64,000 nucleotides of DNA from Bacillota bacterium (GTDB lineage Bacteria; Bacillota; Clostridia; Christensenellales; Aristaeellaceae): contig JAEZHK010000127.1 in assembly GCA_023416655.1 (NCBI GenBank), positions 62,001-126,000 on the forward strand. The letters are read 5' to 3'. Numbering within the stretch: position 1 is the stretch's first letter; each line of letters starts with the position of its first letter. The notes under the pieces were generated by a model. The model had not been told where the DNA came from, made no database searches, and was given only the letters and a program-made list of their open reading frames with translations. The translations under genes and the position numbers were made by a program. Below, piece by piece: positions 17,508-26,384 of the stretch.

Positions 17508-18782
17508 TTATTTGGCCTCCACAGCCGCCTGCATCTGCTTGGCAAAGTCCTCGGGGGTGACCGTCCCGGCGATAAGGGCCTGCAGCAGCTGGTAGTGTGT
17601 GTCGATGGACGCGCCGGCGAGGAAGGTATCCCAGGCCAGCACGTAGCCGGACGAAGTCTGAATCAGGTCCTTGATGGCGATCAGCGTGGGGCTGACCTCG
17701 CGCTCGTCCACGTTTTCCAGCTTCCAGGCGGGCAGGCTGTCGCCGATCTTGTAGCACTCCTCGGACATATACCTGGTCATGCCCAGCGCGAAATCGAACG
17801 CCTCGTCGGGGTGCTTCGTCGCCGCGTTGACCATCATCATGTCGATCACACCGCCGCTGAAGGTAGTGGCGTCACCCTTGCCGCCCTCGACCGTGGGCAT
17901 AGGGACCACCTTGACCTTGCCCTGGATGGCGTTGTCCTCGCTATCACAGCCGGAGGCGACCCAGCTGCCGCCGTAGTACATCGGCACGAGGCCCATGTAG
18001 AACTCCTCTTGCGCTTCATCGGCGCCAATGCCCAGCGTGCCCTTGGTGAAGGCGCCGGCGCTGTTCATGTCCACAAGCAGCTGTGCGGACTTCACGATCT
18101 CCGGCGTGTCCAGCGTGGCCGTGCCCGCCAGCGCCTGGTTCATGTAATCCGGCCCTGCGGTACGAACCGCCAGCGCGTTCTGGATCATGCCGATGTGCCA
18201 GCCGTCCTTGGCGCCAAGCACCATCGGGGTGACGCCGGCTTCCTTGAAGGTTTTGACAGCGGTCATCATGTCGTCCCAGGTCTCCGGGATCTTGACGCCG
18301 TGCTGTTCAAACAATTCGGTGTTGCAGAAGAGCACGCCTGCCCACTGCTTGAGGGGAAGGCCGTACACCTTGCCACCATAGGTGGCGTAGGTCAGGGTGC
18401 CGTCCAGCAGCTGGTCGTAGACGCCATTCTTCTCGAAGTAGCTGTCCAACGGCATCACCGCGCCTGCGTCCACAAAGGTTTTTGCGTACCCGCCGCCCCA
18501 GCACATGAACACATCGCCCTGAGAGCTGGTGGCCGCCGCCACCTTCAGCTTCGTGTTCTGGTACTCGACCTCCTGGGTCGCTACGGCTTCGATCTCGACG
18601 TTGGGGTGCTGCTCCATGTACTTGGCTACGTAATCGTCCACAATCTGCCCCATCTTGTCGTCGGGCCAGATGTGCCAGAAGGTCAGATGCACCTTCTCGG
18701 TGCTCTCGGCCAGCGCGGGGCCGCTCATGGCAAAAACCAGGACCAAAACGGTGATGACTGCGATCCACCTGAGGTTCTTCAT
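17508..18782 (-). CDS. CUT1 sugar ABC transporter substrate-binding protein
   Basis: A 424-residue binding protein with a cleavable signal peptide ending SGPALAES and no lipobox. The fold follows with KVHLTFWHIWPDD, as in family 1 proteins. The ATG overlaps the stop of the upstream BadF-type kinase by four bases, so the two are translationally coupled; AAGGAG lies 10 bases upstream. Ligand unknown; the partner enzymes (GH4, sugar kinase, deaminase-like) point to an amino-sugar or beta-glycoside. Confidence 0.92.
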   Translation of the reverse strand: MKNLRWIAVITVLVLVFAMSGPALAESTEKVHLTFWHIWPDDKMGQIVDDYVAKYMEQHPNVEIEAVATQEVEYQNTKLKVAAATSSQGDVFMCWGGGYAKTFVDAGAVMPLDSYFEKNGVYDQLLDGTLTYATYGGKVYGLPLKQWAGVLFCNTELFEQHGVKIPETWDDMMTAVKTFKEAGVTPMVLGAKDGWHIGMIQNALAVRTAGPDYMNQALAGTATLDTPEIVKSAQLLVDMNSAGAFTKGTLGIGADEAQEEFYMGLVPMYYGGSWVASGCDSEDNAIQGKVKVVPMPTVEGGKGDATTFSGGVIDMMMVNAATKHPDEAFDFALGMTRYMSEECYKIGDSLPAWKLENVDEREVSPTLIAIKDLIQTSSGYVLAWDTFLAGASIDTHYQLLQALIAGTVTPEDFAKQMQAAVEAK

Positions 18783-19801
18783 GGTTCGTTCGCTCCTTCT
18801 CCATTTTTACGAATCATATGAAAGCGCAACGCGTCGCGCTTTATATGTGCATCAATTTCGTCCGGTCTGGTTCCCTCGAGGCCATCCAGTGCCATCAGCA
18901 CCGCGCCGATGACCGGCTCATACACGCTGTCCACAATCCGCGCCCCGGCGGCATGGCGGTGGATTTCCGCCGCGACGCTCTCCTCCAGCACCGGGATCCG
19001 GCACTTGAACACGCTGCCGGACAGCACCACCTCCACAGGACCTTCCAGCATGTCCATGCGCCGAAGGCCCGCCACCGCGTAGCGCGCGATGTCGCGCCCG
19101 AATTGGGCGAGCACATCCAGCGCCGCCGGATCGTTCATGGCGGCCGCCTGCTCCAGGAGCTTGGGGACTTCCAGCTTGCGCCGCTCCCCCAGGCCCACGG
19201 TCACCTTGGCCATGAGCAGCTCGTCCACCGAACGGAATCCAAAGAAGTCCAGGAGAAGCCCCGTCAGCGCCGTGGGGCCGGTCAGTCCAGCCTCTGCATC
19301 CAGCACCGCCTGAATCGCCCGCTGCGCCAGCGCACTGCCGCCCTGACAGCTTTCATCAATGTAAAAACCGAATACATATTCGTGCTGCGCATCCCTGCGA
19401 ACGGCGCAGTTGAGCCCGGACCCCGCGCAAAGTACGCAGCCAGAGGGGCTCGACGTACCAGCCCGGAGCGCGATCACCGCATCGTTCACCGCGTGGATCT
19501 GTTCTGCCGGTACATCCAGCTGCCGAGACAGCGCGTCCCGCAATAACGGCGCCTCGTGCGGCCAGTCAATGCCCGTCATGCCGGCGGCCAGGCGCGCGAC
19601 CTGAGAATGCGCGATGCCTGCGGCACGAAGCGCCGCACCCGCGGCCTCCTGAACCGCCTGCATGGCCTTGTCCATGCCGTGCTCCGAATGGCACGCGCCC
19701 CGCCCCCAGCCGATGCCAGCGAGGTTCCCAGCCTCGTCGGCCACCACCGCGTGGGTTTTGCTGGCGCCCTGATCAATGCCCAATACGTAACGCAACGCCA
19801 T
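18779..19801 (-). CDS. BadF/BadG/BcrA-type ATPase, N-acetylglucosamine kinase-like
   Basis: A 340-residue ASKHA-fold kinase. GIDQGASKT at 8-16 is the phosphate-1 loop, LCAGSGLN the phosphate-2 region, and VLSGSVF near 265 the adenosine loop. This family includes eukaryote-type GlcNAc kinases and is common in amino-sugar operons. It sits between GH4 and the binding protein, overlapping the latter by 4 bases. Phosphorylation of an imported amino sugar is the best guess; glucosamine or another hexose is possible. Confidence 0.83.
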   Translation of the reverse strand: MALRYVLGIDQGASKTHAVVADEAGNLAGIGWGRGACHSEHGMDKAMQAVQEAAGAALRAAGIAHSQVARLAAGMTGIDWPHEAPLLRDALSRQLDVPAEQIHAVNDAVIALRAGTSSPSGCVLCAGSGLNCAVRRDAQHEYVFGFYIDESCQGGSALAQRAIQAVLDAEAGLTGPTALTGLLLDFFGFRSVDELLMAKVTVGLGERRKLEVPKLLEQAAAMNDPAALDVLAQFGRDIARYAVAGLRRMDMLEGPVEVVLSGSVFKCRIPVLEESVAAEIHRHAAGARIVDSVYEPVIGAVLMALDGLEGTRPDEIDAHIKRDALRFHMIRKNGEGANEP

Positions 19802-19807
19802 TCTCCC

Positions 19808-21067
19808 CTACTTCAGATGGAATTGGGGCAGGTACTGCTGGTTGGCCTCCAGCAGTTCCGGCACCAGCTTTTCCACCAGTTCGTATTCCCTGACCAGCGG
19901 ATGGGCCAGGAGCGCCCACTTCATCTTGGTCAAGCTGCCCTCCACCGCCGCCTCTACCGCCAGCTGCTCGTAGTTTTTGACGGCCGCGATCAGGCCCCAA
20001 CACATCTCGGGTACATGGGCGACCTTGAGCGGCGCCATGCCCCGCTTATTGACCAGGCATGGGATTTCCACCACCGCGCTGTCAGGCAGGAAAGAAATTG
20101 CGCCGTTATTGGGCACGTTGACGACCATTTCCGTATCTCGGTTGTTAAAGACGGCGTTCACGAAGTTCATCGCCACTTCAGAGTACCCGCCGCCGCCGCG
20201 CTTTTTGAGCGAAGTAGGCTTATCAGCATTGTCCGGGTCCGCGTAGGCGGCGTAGGTTTCCTTCTCCAGCGCCTGCACCTGCTGCCCGCGTGTCATGGGC
20301 GCGGCCAGAATCTTTCGGATCTTTTCGCCGGTCTGATAGAAATACTGAAGATACGGGCTGGGGATCACGCCCAGGAGCTTTATCAATTCCAAGCTCACCG
20401 AGTCGTTCTGCGCCGCGATCTTCATAAACTCCTCGTCCGTTACCGGGCGACCGTCGATGGTGATGTTGGAGATGAAGTTCATGTGGTTCAGGCCCACATA
20501 GTCGTACTGCACCCGGTCGTAGGCGATGCCCAGGGCTTCCTTGGCCCACATCTTGGGGAAGATGCCGCCTGAGCAGAAGCCCGCTATCCGCGCCTTCGTA
20601 TACCGGGTCACCGCCTCGGTGACCAGCCCCGTCGGATTGGTGTAGTTGATGATCCAGCCCTTGGGCGACAGCGCCTCCATGCGGCGCGCCACTTCCAGCA
20701 TCACCGGAATGGTGCGGAAGGCCTTCATCATGCCACCCGCGCCGGTGGTCTCCTGCCCCACCAGGCCGTACTTGAGCGGGATCTTCTCGTCCAGCACGCG
20801 CTGGGTGTTGCCGCCCACGCGGATCTGGGTGTCCACAAAGTCCGCGCCCGCCAGCGCGTCGTCCAGGTTCAGCGTGGCACGAATCGTGGCGGCAAGGTCC
20901 AGTTTTTTAGCGAACCTTTGGCAGAACCCCTCCATGATCGAGAGCCGCTTTTCATCAATGTCGTAGAGCACAATCTCCTTGACTGGAAGCGAATCGCTTC
21001 GGGCCGCCATTTCCTCCAAGAGTTCCGGCGTGTATGAGCTGCCAGCTCCGACAATGGTAAATTTCAC
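19808..21067 (-). CDS. GH4 glycosidase, 6-phospho-beta-glucosidase type
   Basis: A 419-residue NAD-dependent, metal-dependent GH4 enzyme. The dinucleotide loop VGAGSSYTPE is at 6-15, NPTG at 144-147, and the metal ligands are C165 (GFCSGG) and H195 (GLNHMNF). The start is GTG at 21067 with AAGGAGG 7 bases upstream, immediately next to an operator-like site. Family members hydrolyse phosphorylated or free glycosides through oxidation at C3. The operon has no PTS, so an unphosphorylated or kinase-modified substrate is likely. Family is certain, specificity inferred. Confidence 0.9.
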   Translation of the reverse strand: MKFTIVGAGSSYTPELLEEMAARSDSLPVKEIVLYDIDEKRLSIMEGFCQRFAKKLDLAATIRATLNLDDALAGADFVDTQIRVGGNTQRVLDEKIPLKYGLVGQETTGAGGMMKAFRTIPVMLEVARRMEALSPKGWIINYTNPTGLVTEAVTRYTKARIAGFCSGGIFPKMWAKEALGIAYDRVQYDYVGLNHMNFISNITIDGRPVTDEEFMKIAAQNDSVSLELIKLLGVIPSPYLQYFYQTGEKIRKILAAPMTRGQQVQALEKETYAAYADPDNADKPTSLKKRGGGGYSEVAMNFVNAVFNNRDTEMVVNVPNNGAISFLPDSAVVEIPCLVNKRGMAPLKVAHVPEMCWGLIAAVKNYEQLAVEAAVEGSLTKMKWALLAHPLVREYELVEKLVPELLEANQQYLPQFHLK

Positions 21068-21080
21068 CGCGAATCCTCCT

Positions 21081-21098
21081 TTGTGTATCGTTCCACTT
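21081..21098. promoter_or_regulatory. Operator-like site O3 before the GH4 gene
   Basis: TTGTGTATCGTTCCACTT shares the pattern TGTKTATCGYTMCAC with sites at 21170-21187 and 22229-22246. It adjoins the GH4 ribosome binding site, so a bound repressor would also block elongation into the operon. The regulator is presumably the LacI protein at 21206-22213. Confidence 0.6.
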
Positions 21099-21169
21099 TT
21101 TGGCGAAAGCCAGCCATTTCAAGCCCGGCGGGAATACCCTTTGATTTGCAGCCTCTGGACGCCGTCAGG

Positions 21170-21187
21170 GTGTGTATCGCTCCACAT
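21170..21187. promoter_or_regulatory. Operator-like site O2 between LacI and GH4 genes
   Basis: GTGTGTATCGCTCCACAT is the second copy of the 18-base pattern, 72 bases from O3. The pair could be joined by a repressor tetramer or loop. It lies 19 bases downstream of the LacI stop. Confidence 0.65.
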
Positions 21188-21205
21188 TTGATGCAAAAGA
21201 ATACC

Positions 21206-22213
21206 TTACTGCCTCGTGGTGTCGCGGATGATCAGCTGCGGGTAGAACACCACCCGCTGCTTTTCCTCGACCTTCCGTTCGATGTCCTGGATCAGAACGT
21301 TGAGGGCGCTGACGCCCATCTGCTCGAGCGGCTGTGACAGCGTGGTCATCCGCTTCAGCGGCCGGTCGATCCGGGGCGGCTGGTCGTCGTCAAATCCCAC
21401 CAGCATCACATCCTCCGGCACCCTGACCCCCGCGTCCTCCAGCGCCATCATCACGCCATAAGCAGTGTTGTCCGATGCGCAGTAGAACGCGTCGGGCAGC
21501 CTGCGCTCCACCAAAAGGTGGGATCGCATGGCCTTGTAGCTGCTCTCCACGGTGAAGTCGGCGCTGACGATCATGTCGCTGCTCACAGTCACGCCGTGGG
21601 ATTGCAAAGCCGTGATGTAGCCGTCCCGACGCTCCAGCGACACCTTCTGCCGCATGTCGCCCCCCACATGGTAGATGCGCCGGCAGCCGCACTGGAACAG
21701 GTGGTCCACCGCCAGCTTGGAACCGAAGGCGTTGTCCACGATCACGTTGTTGATATTGAGCCGAGGAAACGTATTCTCCACGACCACAAAGGGGAAGCTG
21801 GCTTCCGCCAGTTCCTCGATCAGGCGCTCGTCGTCCAGACTGCTGCCATAGAGCAGCACGCCGTCGGTCCGGCCCTGGGAGAAGTACTTGATCGCCCGGT
21901 TCTTCAGCGAGGTGCTGTTGCGGCCGCTGGCAAACACCACGTCGTAGCCGATCCGGTCAGCTTCTTTTTCGATGCCGTCGATCAGTCCGAAGAAGTAGGG
22001 CTCGCATAACGTGTCCATAACCACGCCGATGGTTTGCGTCTTCTTAAGCACCAGCGAACGCGCCAGCTGGTTGGGCTTATATTGTAGCTCGGCCATGGCG
22101 GCCAGGATCTTTTGGCGGGACTTTTCACTGACGCCGCTCTGCCGGTTGACGGTTCGGGAAACCAGCGTCTTGGAGACGCCGGCGAGCTTGGCCACGTCGT
22201 ATAGGCTGGACAT
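21206..22213 (-). CDS. LacI-family transcriptional repressor
   Basis: A 335-residue LacI/GalR regulator: helix-turn-helix MSSLYDVAKLAGVSKTLVSR at 1-20, hinge PNQLARSLV, then a sugar-binding domain to the C-terminus. Length and order are normal. GAGGTG precedes the ATG. It heads the operon GH4-kinase-ABC-deaminase and has its own promoter with an overlapping operator, so it most likely represses itself and the operon until a sugar effector binds. Confidence 0.92.
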   Translation of the reverse strand: MSSLYDVAKLAGVSKTLVSRTVNRQSGVSEKSRQKILAAMAELQYKPNQLARSLVLKKTQTIGVVMDTLCEPYFFGLIDGIEKEADRIGYDVVFASGRNSTSLKNRAIKYFSQGRTDGVLLYGSSLDDERLIEELAEASFPFVVVENTFPRLNINNVIVDNAFGSKLAVDHLFQCGCRRIYHVGGDMRQKVSLERRDGYITALQSHGVTVSSDMIVSADFTVESSYKAMRSHLLVERRLPDAFYCASDNTAYGVMMALEDAGVRVPEDVMLVGFDDDQPPRIDRPLKRMTTLSQPLEQMGVSALNVLIQDIERKVEEKQRVVFYPQLIIRDTTRQ

Positions 22214-22228
22214 GCGGCGTCACCTCAA

Positions 22229-22246
22229 ATGTGTAACGATAAACAT
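22229..22246. promoter_or_regulatory. Operator O1 at the LacI promoter
   Basis: ATGTGTAACGATAAACAT matches its own inverse at 14 of 18 positions, with the central CG usual for LacI operators. It starts directly after the -10 box and covers the expected transcription start. Two similar sites precede GH4. Confidence 0.75.
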
Positions 22247-22276
22247 ATTGTAACCCCGTGCCGGATTGATTGTCAA
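22247..22276 (-). promoter_or_regulatory. Sigma-A-type promoter of the LacI/GH4 operon
   Basis: A perfect TTGACA (22271-22276 on the minus strand) is followed after 18 bases by TACAAT (22247-22252). The operator O1 abuts it downstream. The remaining gap up to 22571 holds no recognised gene; on the minus strand it begins with a short open stretch that matches nothing I know. Confidence 0.75.
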
Positions 22277-22571
22277 GAGGGGGGTTCAGTTTTTGCTTGT
22301 CTGGTCGCGATTTTCAGGACAGCGATATTTCCGATCCTTTGGTAGACGTAGGGGCTCTAGAATGTGAAAAGAGCATAGATACCATGCAAATAAGGCAACA
22401 CCGTGCAAAGGGGTATAGGTAGGGCATGTTCCACGGATATCCAAGGGCGTACTATCTATGTTGGGTTTTGCATCGTGCAGGAACCGTATCAGACCAGCAA
22501 ACCCCGCTTATCGGCCAGACACAGATTTACCAGCGCGAACATCATCTTCAGTTTAGCGTTCCCATCGGACT

Positions 22572-23303
22572 TCAGCGCCCGGTCAGGCCGCTTGCGGCCG
22601 CTTCGTCCATCACGATTACAGCGCAGGGGTGCATCCGCAACGCGGAGGCCGGGAGTTTCGGCGTAATGGGGCCGAGCACAAGATCGCGAATGACCTCGGC
22701 CTTGTCCTCGCCCGTCGCAATCAGAAGCGTCTTCCGCGCGCGCATGATTGTTCCGATGCCCATCGAAATCGCGGTACGCGGCACCTCGCCCGCAGAAGAA
22801 AAAAAGCGTTTGTTCGCGGCGATGGTCGATTCCGTGAGCACGACGACGCCGGTCCGATCCAAGAAGGCGTCGGCCGGTTCGTTGAAGCCGATATGCCCGT
22901 TTCTGCCTATGCCCAGGACCTGCATATCGATCCCGCCGGCCAGACGGATGGCCTCCTCATAGGCGCGGGCGTTTTCCGCTCCATCACCAGTTCCGCATGG
23001 CACGTGCGTATGGCCTTTGGGGATGTTCACGTGCTCGAAAAGGTTCTCGTCCATGAAGCGGCGATAGCTCTGGGGATGCTCCGCGCCGATCCCCATGTAT
23101 TCGTCGAGGTTGAAGGTTGTCGCGCGCGAAAAGTCCAACAATCCCTCTCGGTGCATTCGGACCAACTCACGGTACGTTGGGATCGGGGACGAGCCGGTCG
23201 GAAGGCCGAGCACGATGTCGGGCTTGACGAGTATCTCCGCGGCGATGATCGTCGCAGCCTGTTTTGCGACGCATTGCGAATCCTTGAGTACATGAATCTG
23301 CAT
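22572..23303 (-). CDS. nagB: Glucosamine-6-phosphate deaminase
   Basis: A 243-residue enzyme converting glucosamine 6-phosphate to fructose 6-phosphate and ammonia. LPTGSSP at 34-40 binds phosphate, D67 in NLDEY is the proton acceptor, and GIGRNGHIGFNEP at 131-143 carries H137 and E142 for ring opening. Length is typical. GGAGG lies 8 bases before the ATG. It is the last gene of the NagA/ROK/NahK/GalE operon, 50 bases after GalE. Together with NagA it completes GlcNAc 6-phosphate catabolism. Confidence 0.95.
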   Translation of the reverse strand: MQIHVLKDSQCVAKQAATIIAAEILVKPDIVLGLPTGSSPIPTYRELVRMHREGLLDFSRATTFNLDEYMGIGAEHPQSYRRFMDENLFEHVNIPKGHTHVPCGTGDGAENARAYEEAIRLAGGIDMQVLGIGRNGHIGFNEPADAFLDRTGVVVLTESTIAANKRFFSSAGEVPRTAISMGIGTIMRARKTLLIATGEDKAEVIRDLVLGPITPKLPASALRMHPCAVIVMDEAAASGLTGR

Positions 23304-23353
23304 CAGTAGATCCTCCTAAACATTCAAACGCGCGTGCCACGGATTCCCCCTCT

Positions 23354-24361
23354 TCAGAATCCGTCGGGGTTCAAGCGTTGCCAATTCCACGCGTCGCGGC
23401 ACATCTCCTCGAGCCCCCGCGCCGCCTTCCAGCCGAGAAGGCTCTCCGCCTTGGCCGGGTTCGAGTACACCGCTCCGAGGTCGCCGGGTCTACGCGCCTG
23501 TATCCGATAGGCCACCTTCACGCTGTTCACGCGCTCGAAGGCACGGATGACCTCCAGCACGCTGTAGCCTCTGCCGGTGCCCAAGTTGAACGCCTCGCAA
23601 CCAGCATGGTCCAGCGCGTATTCGATTGCGCGGACATGCCCCTCGGCAAGGTCCATCACATGGATATAGTCCCGCACACCGGTGCCGTCCGGCGTGTCGT
23701 AGTCGTTTCCGAACACGTTCACATACGCGTGCCGGCCGGCGGCGGTCTGCGACACAAAGGGCAGGAGATTGTTTGGGGTTCCGCCCGGACTCTCGCCGAT
23801 GCGGCCCCCCGGATGCGCGCCGATGGGGTTGAAGTACCGCAGCAACACCACCGACAGCGCGTCGTCCGCGCGCGCGGCGTCGCTAAGAATCTGTTCGCAC
23901 ATGAACTTCGTCCAGCCGTAGGGGTTGGCGCAACCCAGCGCGGCGTGCTCGTCCACCGGCATGGGCGCGTCCCCGCGGTACACCGTGGCGGAGGATGAGA
24001 ACACGAGGCGCTTCACGCCGCGCTCGCCCATGACCTTGAGCAGCGTCATGGTGCTCGACAGGTTGTTCTCGTAGTAACGAAGCGGGATTTCTGCGGACTC
24101 GCCCACCGCCTTCAGCCCCGCGAAGTGGATCACGCAGTCGATCACATGCTCCCGAAACACTCGGTCCAGCGAGGGCAGGTCACACACATCCAGCCGGTAG
24201 AACGGGATTTCGCGCCCGACGATCTCCTGAACGCGCGATAAAGCGCGCGCGTCGCTGTTTACGAGGTTATCGACCACGACCACATCGTAACCTCGCTCCG
24301 CCAGCGCCACGCAGGTGTGCGTGCCGATGTATCCAGCGCCGCCCGTCACCAGGATTTTCAT
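23354..24361 (-). CDS. galE: UDP-glucose 4-epimerase
   Basis: A 335-residue short-chain dehydrogenase/reductase. TGGAGYIGTH at 6-15 binds NAD, and the catalytic set is S124 with Y148 and K152 (YGWTK). It interconverts UDP-glucose and UDP-galactose, probably also the N-acetyl forms. The ATG at 24361 overlaps the NahK stop by four bases; the longer reading of the frame lies inside NahK. In bifidobacterial lacto-N-biose operons GalE is likewise paired with NahK. Confidence 0.95.
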   Translation of the reverse strand: MKILVTGGAGYIGTHTCVALAERGYDVVVVDNLVNSDARALSRVQEIVGREIPFYRLDVCDLPSLDRVFREHVIDCVIHFAGLKAVGESAEIPLRYYENNLSSTMTLLKVMGERGVKRLVFSSSATVYRGDAPMPVDEHAALGCANPYGWTKFMCEQILSDAARADDALSVVLLRYFNPIGAHPGGRIGESPGGTPNNLLPFVSQTAAGRHAYVNVFGNDYDTPDGTGVRDYIHVMDLAEGHVRAIEYALDHAGCEAFNLGTGRGYSVLEVIRAFERVNSVKVAYRIQARRPGDLGAVYSNPAKAESLLGWKAARGLEEMCRDAWNWQRLNPDGF

Positions 24362-25443
24362 CGCCTCTGCTCCTCTGAGACGATGCGCCGCATCTGATCC
24401 CACTTCGAATCCATGTCCGCCACGAGCTTGAACTGCGTGCGGGCGCGATCCAAATTCTGCGCTGGGCGATGGGTGCGGAAGTATTTGTCTCCCTCGAGGT
24501 AGTCCGTCAGAAAGCGAACACCGCATTCCAGCGTCATCAGCTTCGCGCCCATCGGCAGGGTTTCAATCTCCTCGCGGGTGAGCGTCGCGCCGCAAGCCTC
24601 GAGAAAGCCGTCGGTGTATGCGCGGAAAAGCTCGAGGCTGATCGAAACCTTCGAGAGGTCCCGTTCGTCCTCCGCGCCGGTGCTGGCGCCGAAGCGGATG
24701 GAGTCGCCGAAATCGTTCCCGCTCAGCCCGGGCATGACCGTGTCCAGATCGATCACGCACAGGGGTTCCCGGGTCTTCGCATCCAGCATCACGTTGTTCA
24801 TCTTGGTGTCGTTGTGCGTAACCCGGAGCGGCAGGTCCCCGCGAATCAGCATGTCCAGCATGACGCCAGCATGCACTTCCTGGCTCAGCGCGAAATCGAT
24901 CTCTGGCCGCACGTCGCGCGCGCGCCCCAGCGCGTCCGCCTCGATCGCGCGGTGCAAGGTTTTGTAGCGGTTGACCGTGTCATGAAATTTCGGAATGGTC
25001 TCCGAAAGCGTGGCCGCGGGAAAGTCTGCGAGCCGCGTTTGGAACCTCCCGAAAGCCAGCGCGCTCTGGCGAAACTCCCAGGCGCTCTCCGGTTGATCGA
25101 TGCAGACGCTGTCCGTGATGAATTCGTACACCCGGTAATAGCCGGACTTCTCAGCATCGACCGCGTCTTTCCAATAAATATACTCCTCGCCGTCCGGCCT
25201 CGGCACGAGCGTCAGCACGTGGCAATGGTCCAGGCCGCGTTGGCGCAGAAAGCGCGTCACGGAGGAGATGTTGCGCATCAGCGCGGGCACGTCCTTGAAG
25301 ATCGCGTCGTTGATCCTCTGCATGATGTATCGGTGTCCCGAACGGGTATTGACCAAGTAGGTTCGGTTGATGTGCCCGTTCCCATACGGCGCGCAGGAGA
25401 CCGCTTCCGCGTCCAGGGAAAATCGGGCAAGTATCTCAAGCAT
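24358..25443 (-). CDS. nahK: N-acetylhexosamine 1-kinase-like phosphotransferase
   Basis: A 361-residue aminoglycoside-phosphotransferase-fold kinase. The catalytic loop THNDTKMNNVML places the base at D212, and the metal site is IDLDTVMPG with D232/D234, followed by DFGDSIRFGA; these blocks are the ones seen in bifidobacterial NahK, which makes GlcNAc/GalNAc 1-phosphate. Length matches. GAGGAGG precedes the ATG. It is flanked by a sugar nucleotidyltransferase and GalE, as the lacto-N-biose/galacto-N-biose route requires, though the phosphorylase of that route is not in the window. Confidence 0.87.
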   Translation of the reverse strand: MLEILARFSLDAEAVSCAPYGNGHINRTYLVNTRSGHRYIMQRINDAIFKDVPALMRNISSVTRFLRQRGLDHCHVLTLVPRPDGEEYIYWKDAVDAEKSGYYRVYEFITDSVCIDQPESAWEFRQSALAFGRFQTRLADFPAATLSETIPKFHDTVNRYKTLHRAIEADALGRARDVRPEIDFALSQEVHAGVMLDMLIRGDLPLRVTHNDTKMNNVMLDAKTREPLCVIDLDTVMPGLSGNDFGDSIRFGASTGAEDERDLSKVSISLELFRAYTDGFLEACGATLTREEIETLPMGAKLMTLECGVRFLTDYLEGDKYFRTHRPAQNLDRARTQFKLVADMDSKWDQMRRIVSEEQRR

Positions 25444-25455
25444 GGGTTCGCCTCC

Positions 25456-26376
25456 TCAGCGCCACAAATGGTCGGCATAGACGCCATTTCGCTTCATTTC
25501 CGCGATGGCCGCGCGCACGCGCCGCATGTCATCGTGGTAGGTCACGCCGTACCACTTTTCCCGCGTGGGCAGCACGCTTACGTGGGCCTTTCCCTCCTGT
25601 ATCAACTGATTCGGGATTAGGGGCAGGAAGTACTCGCATTTGAGTGGGTTCGTCGTAAGGTTCGATTGTAGGAAGTCGCCGAAACGCGCTTCGATCTCTG
25701 CGAGAATCGAGTGCCGGAACCCCCACAGGTTCATGGACACGATCGTGCCCATGGGGAGGAACGTGAAATCCGTTCCGTTCTCGGTGAAGGCCGCGCCGCC
25801 CTCTCGCGGCTCAATGTGCGTGCGCTCCACGATGCCGGTGAGCTCGCCTTTATCGCTCACGGAGCAGATTCCGCGTGCTACGTGACCGAATTCGGTCATC
25901 GTGTTTTCCACCGGGTATCCCACCATCGCGTGTCGGTTTTCGGGCATGGGCGCAGCGAGAAAGTCGTAAATAGCCTTGAACGAGCTGCGGCCGTAGAAAT
26001 CGTCGGCGTTGATCGCCGCGAAGCTGCCACGAAGCTTGTCCGTCGCGCACAGGATGGCGTGGGCGGTGCCCCAGGGCTTCGTGCGCCCCTCCGGCAGCGA
26101 AAAGCCCGGCGGAAGCCGATCCATCCGCTGGTGCGCGTACTCCAGATCGACGCGCTTGGAAATCCTGTCGCCGATGACCTCGCGGAATTCCGCTTCCATC
26201 TCCGACTTGATGACGCAGACGACCTTTTCAAACCCGGCAAGCACGGCGTCGTAGATCGAGAAATCGATGATCAGATGCCCTTCGTCATCCACGGGGTCGA
26301 TCTGTTTCAGGCCGCCGTACCGGCTCCCCAGCCCCGCGGCCATGATGACGAGGGAGGGTTTCGCTTCAATGCTCAT
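25456..26376 (-). CDS. Sugar-1-phosphate nucleotidyltransferase
   Basis: A 306-residue protein with the pyrophosphorylase signature MAAGLGSRYGGLKQ at 12-25, an NADDFYG metal site near 123-129 and a C-terminal end typical of the glucose-1-phosphate nucleotidyltransferase fold. Lying between the ROK protein and NahK, it probably joins NahK's hexosamine 1-phosphate to UTP so that GalE can act. In bifidobacteria this step uses a non-homologous uridylyltransferase, so this would be a functional substitute. Nucleotide and sugar specificity are inferred. Confidence 0.82.
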   Translation of the reverse strand: MSIEAKPSLVIMAAGLGSRYGGLKQIDPVDDEGHLIIDFSIYDAVLAGFEKVVCVIKSEMEAEFREVIGDRISKRVDLEYAHQRMDRLPPGFSLPEGRTKPWGTAHAILCATDKLRGSFAAINADDFYGRSSFKAIYDFLAAPMPENRHAMVGYPVENTMTEFGHVARGICSVSDKGELTGIVERTHIEPREGGAAFTENGTDFTFLPMGTIVSMNLWGFRHSILAEIEARFGDFLQSNLTTNPLKCEYFLPLIPNQLIQEGKAHVSVLPTREKWYGVTYHDDMRRVRAAIAEMKRNGVYADHLWR

Positions 26377-26384
26377 GTTGCCCC

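Noticed and set aside
17067..18821. A 584-codon plus-strand ORF across the permease and binding-protein genes
   Set aside because: It is antisense to two clear ABC genes, has no family motif, and is explained by G+C-rich codons giving few stops. The same applies to the long antisense ORFs at 6590-7750, 9422-10963, 10912-12411, 24469-25620 and 56217-57977.
22426..22571. Short open stretch downstream of nagB on the minus strand as a gene fragment
   Set aside because: It looked like the tail of some protein, but I could not name a family, so it is left unannotated.
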